NCBI GenBank assembly: GCA_963513935.1
Contig: OY740774.1
Location: 25,501,949 to 25,565,948, forward strand
Length of the DNA: 64,000 nucleotides
Direction: 5' to 3'
From: Aphrophora alni
Lineage: Eukaryota; Arthropoda; Insecta; Hemiptera; Aphrophoridae
The notes beneath the pieces are model-generated. The model was given only the letters and a program-made list of their open reading frames with translations, ran no database searches and was not told where the DNA came from. Position numbers and translations under genes: made by a program. This document shows, one piece after another, positions 1 to 64,000 of this stretch. Numbering within the stretch: the first letter of the stretch is position 1; each line of letters begins with the position of its first letter.

Positions 1-1123
1 GGCAATTCCCTTCAAATCCACAGTCTCATTTCGCGTCATTACCTTTCAGTTTATTTGTACTCTACCTTGTAAGCAACCCCCAGAATAAAAAAATAAAATA
101 AATAAAAATAAATTTTTTAAAATATTAAAATTAATATTTACAAAAAATAAACTTCTGGTTTTACATATATTCATAATCATATCATATTATTTTGCACGAA
201 AATTGTACACCTTTAGACCAGATAGTGATTCATTGTTAGTAAAAAAATTAATAATTTTTTTTTTTCCTGGTACCGGGGGAGTTTCTTTTCCTTTTCTCTT
301 CTCGGTTCTTCCTTTTACCCCAATCATCCAATTCATTATCAACTCTGCCCTTCATTTATTGGGTTTTTGGCTTACAGTTTGTGTAAGTTTACAGTCGTTA
401 GGGTGAGCATTTGGGTTCTGCCTAAGTGTTCGCGTTTAATTATTTTTTTGGCGAGCTGACCACTACTACAATGTCATCTAGCACTAACTAACTTTATACC
501 TTGTCCCGTTCTTATACTTTCATTCCCGTCCCGCACACAGCATACCCTTTTTTTTCGTTTTTGTTTTTTGCTAGAGGGGTTGACTGTGGTGATTTAGGCA
601 CCATTGGCCTCCCCCTCCCCTTTTTCTATCCGGTATGCGAGGAACGGACTTGATAAGAAGAGTAGTTTTCCAACCACGAGTGAGGGAAGACGTCTGCTCA
701 GGGTTCTTCGTTGCTTCATTTTAGTGCCGTTATATTATACTATGCCTGCCTAAATCCCAAGGAATAGCCCTAGGGTTTATATCTGGGCGCATCACGTTTT
801 TCTAATCGTAATATTATTAGTTGAACTAATACTTTCCCCGGTCTTTTATAGGCCTTTTGTGTTAGTCCAACAGGTTGTGGCAATATAAATGTAGTTTAGT
901 TTAATATTGGTTTAAATGTAGTTTGCTTAGTTTTAATAAATTAGTGTTTAGAATTAATCGTCAAAAATGGCTAGCCTAGATTGAGATTCGCCCAGTGTAC
1001 TTTTATTAATTTTAGCACGCGATATTAATACATGTACTTTTATTAATTTTGAGACCCGGCAAACACATAATAAAGTAGATCCACTTACCCCCCAAACCGT
1101 ACCCCCAAACTACTACCTTTACA

Positions 1124-1167
<44 letters not shown>

Positions 1168-3762
1168 CCTTGATTGCATAATACCTATCACATAATTTTT
1201 TCTATATAATATACTGTGTATAGATGAGAAAGTAGAAAATACAGTTTAGGTATAATTGACAAAAAAAAGTTCTGTCTGTAAAAACTTCATTTGAGTCAAA
1301 TACAACTTATGGTCAAGACAAGTTTATGGAACTAGTAAAGCAAATTTTGGCTCTAACTTAAATAAATTAATATTTTTGTCCATTGTTAATTTGTTCATTT
1401 TGACTTTTTAAATTAAAGCTACTGAAAGGACTGTTTTTGTAGATGGTGATGATAACTTTTCTATTGGTTATTATGTGATTTTAAAACAAAATAAACCTTT
1501 GTATAATAAACCTATTGATATAGATTGGTAAATTTCGATATAAACCAGAATAGCAGAAAACATAAATTTACCTCCTTGTTACATACCAATACAATTTAAA
1601 ATATAAGCCGCCTACTAATATTGTAAAATAAACATTATATATTTTACATAATTTCAAAATTGATATTTTTTTTTTGTTAGTAGACTTTTAAATATTTATG
1701 AAAACAAATTTGTTTTTCTTGCTTATATTATTAGTAGGTATTCCAGCAGGAAATATAGTCTGGATATTAGGATATAGACCAACCTTTTTATCTAACTTTA
1801 AAATTCAATTGTGTATGTTAAAATGTGTCGTGAGCAAACTGTGGTTTTTTTTTTTTAATTTTTTTTTTTACAAATGTGTAAATAACAGTCATAAAAAATA
1901 TAGATGGCTGACATACATATGTATATCTATTGCGTTAAAATTTGAAAACATTTACAAGAGATATTTTTTTCAAAAAGTAGATTTAAAAGTAACATTTAAA
2001 GGTAAATTTAGTAACATTATTATTTTTTTTTGGTAGTTTTTTCACTCTCTGCCTTGCAGTTTGAAATTTGAACATCTCACTGTTACACACTTAATTTAGT
2101 TTTATCCGACATTACCTATTTGTGTAAATTTGAACACATTTTTCACTGTAATTTACATAAAATTATTTCAAAAAAGTAGCATCAATAAAAATTAATTAAA
2201 AACTTTTTTTATTTAGTCTTAATTATTAAAATTTGTTCACTTTTCGGTGTAACTGTACGTATTCTTATCAAATTATTATATAGGTTGTCATTTTAAAATT
2301 AACTATTTTAAAATAGATATAACAAAACTATGTATTGTTTCTTACTTTTGTTATTTGAAATTTATTTGTTTCTAAACTTTCTTATAAATTAAAGAACACT
2401 AACTTTCAACATTTTCTTAGTATACTTTCCACAATATTTTCATTACACACATTAAATGCAAGATGAATATTTTTCTCATTTACTTATTTCCTTATGTTCT
2501 CTGAGAACTGTTACTGACTGTGAAGACTGACTGAGAAACTTTGACCTTTATCCAAGGGCATAACCATTTCATTTGCATCCCTTACTGCATATGCATTTGT
2601 CAAACAAATTACTTTATTTCTTTTTGTTGATGAATTGTGTTTTTAACCATGGGAATTTATTATAAATTTTTTTCAATATTATCTATTAAATTGTTAAAAC
2701 AGTTTTTTTCCTCCATGTTGTCTCTTTCATGCAATAAATCAAATAAATACCAGAAACATTGCACTGTCTTTCATGATCATTCACAAAAATACTAACAAAT
2801 CTGGTTTTTAATGTAATCATAAGGTTGATTTTTTGTTTTTTACAGATAACTTCCGAACTGGAATTTTCAAGAACAATATGTTTTGTTTAGATACTTAAGA
2901 GGCTACATTATATCAAAATTTGATCAAAATCTCCTACTTCAGAAAATTGTGGTTTGAGTTTTGGTTTTGTAACTGATATACCCAATTTTTTAATTAAATA
3001 ATGTAAAAATATATATGGCAAAAATAAGTCCACATATCACATTTTATCAAAATTTATCCACTCGTTTGTGTTATGTGTTGTGGAGCTTTGGATTGATTGA
3101 TGACAGATCATTCAAAAAAACATTATTTTGGACTAAGGAAACGTCAAAAGGGACATTTCTGCAAAAACATTTACATACATTTTTTGATCCATCATCTCTA
3201 CACTAACGTATGTGTGAGGAAGTAAAATGTATTTGTGAAATTGAAATATTATCAATTTTGATATTTTAATAGAAATATCCATTTTAAATTTATTTAAATG
3301 GTACTATAAAAATAATACATCTAAACAATTGGATAAATTTGAGTCTAGTCTTATTTTAAGTTTCCTTCTAGTTAAAATAAAATACGCTTCATTTTGAAAT
3401 TGCATTACATCTGATAAAGACACATTTACACATAATCAGATTTTCAAAAATTTAAAGCTAATAAATTCAATGGAAATTGAGATATTATAGCAGCACTTAC
3501 GCCGTTTCGTGGATATGTTTATTGAAAGTTCTCATTTATTAAATTTAAATTAAAAATTAGGAAATTATTTTACTTGCTAACTAATTAATTCAAATTATCT
3601 TAGAAAAATGGTATGGTAATTGTTGTAACTTGTAAATGGTGAGAAGGGACACGAATGGTCTCAAAAATTAAAATAAATGTGAATTTTTTTTTCTAATCAC
3701 ATAAAAAGTGGGAAATTCGTGCCTTGAAGTGAAATTCCAACCGATGCGGTCTGTCTAAGTTA
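1..3762. other. Upstream TopBP1 intron (or 5' flank), AT-rich, no gene recognised
   Basis: No BRCT-coding exon seen. 200-800 is less AT-rich with T/C runs; 880-1050 repeats the phrase GTACTTTTATTAATTTT and a TTTAATATTGGTTTAAATGTAG unit in diverged form. A (TA)n tract sits at 1127-1165. 2870-3240 matches, in diverged form, the dispersed repeat that also appears near 49430-49690 and 51020-51240, ending in TGTGAGGAAGTAAAATG. Confidence 0.5.
1127..1165. repeat. (TA)n microsatellite
   Basis: About 38 nt of alternating TA in one uninterrupted run. Confidence 0.95.
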
Positions 3763-3811
3763 ACAGTATAGCAAACACACAGTACACAATTCCCATAAAA
3801 AATACACCTAA

Positions 3812-3856
3812 GTATCAGACGCGTTTCAACGACAAGGTCGTCCTCTTCAGTGATAC
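3812..3856 (-). ncRNA. Hammerhead-ribozyme-like core (left arm of foldback)
   Basis: On the minus strand: stem GTATCA, CTGAAGA, helix GACGAC-CTT-GTCGTT, GAAACGCGTC, stem TGATAC. Here the stem III plus cleavage-site sequence is the canonical ACGCGUC form, with A15-U16 and C-G pairing around a GC loop. Only stem II departs from consensus (a wobble and one unpaired G next to the core). It is the better preserved of the two copies in this foldback. Confidence 0.55.
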
Positions 3857-4272
3857 ACCAGCTACACCAACTAAACCACAATTGAATCTAACGTTGCGCC
3901 GAACCCCATATTTAAACAAACTGAAGGGGGCGTGGCTTATTATTTTACACTGCCAAGGCGATAGTACGCGCCACGTGTCAATTTAACTATTTAAGATTTA
4001 ACATATAGCTAATAAAAAATAATCGAACTAACCCTACATTTAACATTATACATTACATTTTACATTAATATAGAAATCTGTATAGATCCCCATAGAAATC
4101 TGTAAATAATGAACGGGGACACGTGGTGCGTAATAATAATCTGTAAATTGACATGTGGCGCGTACTATCGCCTTGGCAGTGTAAAATAATAAGCCACGCC
4201 CCCTTCAGTTTGTTTAAATATGGGGTTCGGCGCAACGTTAGATTCAGTTGTGGTTTAGTTGGTGTAGCTGGT

Positions 4273-4317
4273 GTATCACTGAAGAGGACGACCTTGTCGT
4301 TGAAACGCATCTGATAC
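4273..4317 (+). ncRNA. Hammerhead-ribozyme-like core (right arm of foldback)
   Basis: On the + strand: stem GTATCA (4273-4278), core CTGAAGA (4279-4285), internal helix GACGAC / GTCGTT with CTT loop (4287-4301), core GAAAC (4302-4306), then GCATC and stem TGATAC (4312-4317). This is the order expected of a type I hammerhead: CUGANGA, stem II, GAAA, short stem III, UH cleavage site, stem I. Defects: an extra G beside stem II, and GCATC where the paired arm reads GCGTC. Activity is doubtful; descent from a hammerhead is likely. Confidence 0.5.
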
Positions 4318-4366
4318 TTAGGCGTATTTTTTATGAGAATTGTGTTCTGTGTGTTTGTTATACTGT

Positions 4367-5334
4367 ATAGTTTTTCTCATAAGTCAAGCTCAACATTTAA
4401 TATGTCTAAGTTAATGCAAATTATTGCATGGTTGGGAGACGATTATATTAAAATCTTACAATAATAAGAGAAATTGTTATTCTAAAAGAATATCTAAGTT
4501 AAGTATTCAAACTAAAATAACTTTAAATTCGGAGCAGTTAAATAGTTTTAGAAGTGATAACATCAGTGAATATGTGTTTGGTAAAGCACATGCCAAGTTT
4601 TACATTTAACTTATAATCTTATGAAAGATTTATTATAGGAACTATATATTTACGAATTTAAGTTTTGATTTAGAGACATTAATTAAAATGATTAGAAGTA
4701 TAATATCTTTTCTGTTCTAAATCTGATAATAAATGTAGGTATTTTAGATATCACGACTGTGTTACATTCTTCCAAAGAATTCGTGCCCCAGGATTAATTT
4801 TATTTAAAAATAGAGTACATGTGCTCAATCACATATTGGCGTCCTATTTTTAAATTGAGATGGTATGAGTATGGAAGTACAGTAGTAGTAGAGTAAATAA
4901 TATTAAATCAGTAAATTTGTTATCAGACATAAGAGAAAGATTACAAATTTTGATTTAACTTTGATAGAATGTGATGGCTCGTACCCAAATCAATGTACAC
5001 AGGTATAAAAAAATTAAAATGAAATGAGTTTCATCACTACACAACTGAAAGATATTGAATCAAAATGGATTTTGAACATTGTTGAAAATATTTTGTTTGT
5101 ATAATGTTTTTGTATTTAATTTAGAAACGTCATTTTTTGAAAATTTGTTCAGTTCCGACTTTTAAAATTTGATATTATTTTTTATTTCCTCATTGTAATT
5201 GTAAAGTATAAAAGAAACTGACAGAAATTACCATCATAAAATTGTATATTTTAAGATGCCCATGGAGATCTTCTTATCAAACTTCTTCTTTTACTTAAGT
5301 AACCAAAAATTTATTAATTTAAGCAATATTTTAG
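4367..5334. other. Intron, nothing recognised
   Basis: AT-rich intronic sequence with short open frames and no recognisable coding or repeat structure. Confidence 0.5.
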
Positions 5335-62162
<56,828 letters not shown>

Positions 62163-63332
62163 AATGTTATGAATTAAATTGATATCTGTTAAAAAAAATA
62201 ACGTAATCCAGGTAGAGTAAACACTAGTTAGTTCAAGTAGACAAACAGTGTTAGTTAAGAGTAATACAGTATATCTCTATTAATTTAGATTTATTAATCT
62301 ATATTCGCTTAATCCAAACAACAACCATTGTTTATAATAGTAATCTGAAATGTGGTTCTGTATAACATATTGAATGCCAAGGTGAGTAATTAATTGTGTT
62401 TGGCCTTTACACTACTCCATCATGGTACCTACAGTTGGTTCCTGTGGTATGCAGCTATAGTGTTCTTTTATTACTACACTATCCACTATCATTCTTTTAA
62501 TACCAGTGTAATGCATTTGAATATACATTTACAACGTTGTTGATGTAATAGACATGTAATGAAGGAAGTAATGTGAACCTAAGTCCCTTACTTTCAGAGT
62601 AAAATGTCCTTAATACGAAATTGAAAAGGAGGTATCAGTGAGGATTGCTTGTGTACAGGTCCAACCTTATGGTTGCAAAATAATCTGTGAACAAAAAACA
62701 TATATTATTTTTATTACAGTTACTTTACTTTTCAAACTTTTTCACACAGATCTTTCCTTCCAGGAGCCATACTTTATAATTTTGTTTTTACTTTATGCCT
62801 GTATGGCTAATGAAAATTGGGCAGCAGTAAACACTGATTGCCCTTTAATGTAAGGAAGTGGCACTTGGTGTGTTCCTAGACATAGAACGGGGATTTGACA
62901 ATACCACAACACAGTCAATCATTGGACTAGCAATGACAGTAAAACCACAACCCAATGTTATAATTTTCAAATAATCATAGAGTATAGACTAAATGAGATT
63001 TCTATCGTTTCTGATCTTAGGTTAAAAGTTTAAGTTGAAATAGTTTTGTCAGTTTTTACCTATTAGTTTTTTCTTTCTTCATTTAATTTATGTTTGCTTC
63101 ATTATTATTGAATTGTGAATATTTTCTATTCAAATTATTTATACAGGGTGTCCAGTAATTACTGGATCAAACTTCACCAGGTGATTTTTCAAGTCAAAAT
63201 ATACAAGAAATTTCTAATAAAGCATAGTCCTTTCTCACTTAGTTTTCCGTCTGTCTGTTTGTGTTTTTTACTAAAATATTTTTATCTTCGAAGTCGATAA
63301 AGGTATAAACTTAAAAGTTTACATACTTGTTA
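62163..63332. other. TopBP1 3' UTR/downstream flank
   Basis: No host gene recognised after the stop. A Tigger-like terminus pattern (ACAGTATATCTCTATTAATT, then TTCGCTTAATCCAAACAA) is at 62266-62325. 63146-63170 reads CAGGGTGTCCAGTAATTACT after TA, like the left end of a DNA transposon. AATAAA occurs near 63213, a possible but unproven polyadenylation signal. Confidence 0.4.
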
Positions 63333-64000
63333 GTATAACAAAGACCAATATTAAAAAAAAGTTTTAAATAATATCACTTTCGGTTTCAAAATGGCGGCCA
63401 TAAGCTTTTTAAGCTTAATAACTCAAAACCCTTAAATTTTATAGTAAATACACAGGTGTAACAAAACATGGCGAAGTTTTTTATGAACCATTTTATGTGT
63501 TTAATACCCAAGTTTGTTGTGCTACGATAAATAATAACGGAGAAATTAAAGTTTTCCTAAGCACACTTCTTTATTTACATTTAACACACTAATAAAGTTG
63601 ATATTGATGATTTTACAAAAGGAATCAGTGCTATTACTACTTTTTGCGCCTGAAATAAGCATCTATTTCTGTCAATTTCAGTATTTTCACTTAAAATAAT
63701 TCATTTATCTTAACCTACAAATTGTGTTATTTACACAAAGTGTGTTAGTAAAAAGTGCATGAAAAGAAACTAAAATACAGATTTTAAGAGACAAAAAATG
63801 ACAATACAGCTTTTAATACTTGGTATTAAACACATAAAATGTTAAAAAAAAACTTGCCATGTTTTGTTACACCTGTGTATTTACTATAAAATTTAAGGGT
63901 TTTGAGTTATTAAGCTTAGAAAACTTAGTGTGGCCGCCATTTTGAAACCGGGAGTGATAATTATTTAAAACTTTTTTTTAAATATTGGTCTTTGTTATAC
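63333..64000. repeat. Foldback element with ~180-nt inverted arms, reaching the window edge
   Basis: Left arm 63333-63510 starts GTATAACAAAGACCAATATT; right arm 63820-64000 ends with its reverse complement. Shared blocks include CACAGGTGTAACAAAACATG and GTTTCAAAATGGCGGCC in diverged form. The 310-nt spacer has no recognised protein. The right flank is outside the window, so a target duplication cannot be read. Confidence 0.88.

Larger units (their letters stand above)
3763..4366. repeat. Foldback element, ~223-nt inverted arms, Penelope-like terminal repeat candidate
   Basis: Left arm 3763-3985 and right arm 4144-4366 are near-identical reverse complements, separated by about 158 nt of AT-rich spacer. 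Each arm carries a GGGGGCGTGGCTTATTA block, a CGCGTACTATCGCC block and a hammerhead-like core. The arrangement of inverted terminal repeats with hammerhead motifs is known for Penelope-like retroelements (established knowledge). No Penelope protein is encoded here, so the family assignment is inference. The transcript would form a very long hairpin. Confidence 0.8.

Noticed and set aside
1698..2036. 112-residue open frame on +
   Set aside because: Dominated by Phe/Lys/Ile from T- and A-runs, no domain, no splice or composition support; chance frame in AT-rich DNA.
62638..62853. 71-residue frame downstream of TopBP1
   Set aside because: Hydrophobic AT-driven composition, no domain, no splice context; not a supported gene.

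Overview
This window is AT-rich, intron-heavy and crowded with transposon relics, as in the large nuclear genome of an arthropod. Insect is the best guess, from the Crypton, mariner, Tigger, piggyBac and Penelope-like relics; I cannot name the species. There are no bacterial operons, rRNA genes or CRISPR arrays.

One host gene spans almost the whole window on the + strand: the 3' part of TopBP1 (DNA topoisomerase II-binding protein 1, the ATR activator). I recovered 16 coding exons from 5335 to 62162. All junctions use AG/GT borders with compatible phases. The exons sum to 2565 nt, an open frame of 854 codons plus a TAG stop. In order they encode an acidic/Ser-rich linker, BRCT4, BRCT5, a long low-complexity linker, an ATR-activation motif with a WEDP core, BRCT7 and BRCT8. 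The start codon and BRCT0-3 must lie upstream of the window. No BRCT6-like exon was found.

The introns hold many mobile elements. Intron before 5335: a foldback with hammerhead-ribozyme-like cores (3763-4366). 5.5-10.7 kb: a tRNA-Met pseudogene and a 2.28-kb Tigger/pogo-type transposon with intact TA target duplication but stop codons (7428-9710). 12.7-16.3 kb: a second foldback with the same ribozyme-like core, and a Crypton-type tyrosine-recombinase fragment (15420-16139). 17-20.6 kb: LINE fragment, (CT)n tract, tRNA-Leu relic and a deleted transposon with TIRs. 24.8-27.1 kb: a deleted piggyBac-like element flanked by TTAA, then a LINE 3' end. 29-35 kb: three mariner relics and a foldback. 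36.6-43.3 kb: LINE relics, a tandem array, a long dispersed repeat and a nearly full-length dead mariner. 44.5-50.1 kb: a Tigger-type MITE, a piggyBac-type MITE sharing internal sequence with it, and a split mariner. 53.8-57.2 kb: tRNA-Val-like SINE head, another Tigger-type MITE and a second copy of the long repeat. 63.3-64.0 kb: a foldback running to the window edge.

The genes do not form a pathway: TopBP1 is the only active host gene I can support. The new-looking material is in its introns: the paired inverted repeats with matching ribozyme-like cores, the Crypton fragment, and two element types with different target sites that share the same internal sequence.
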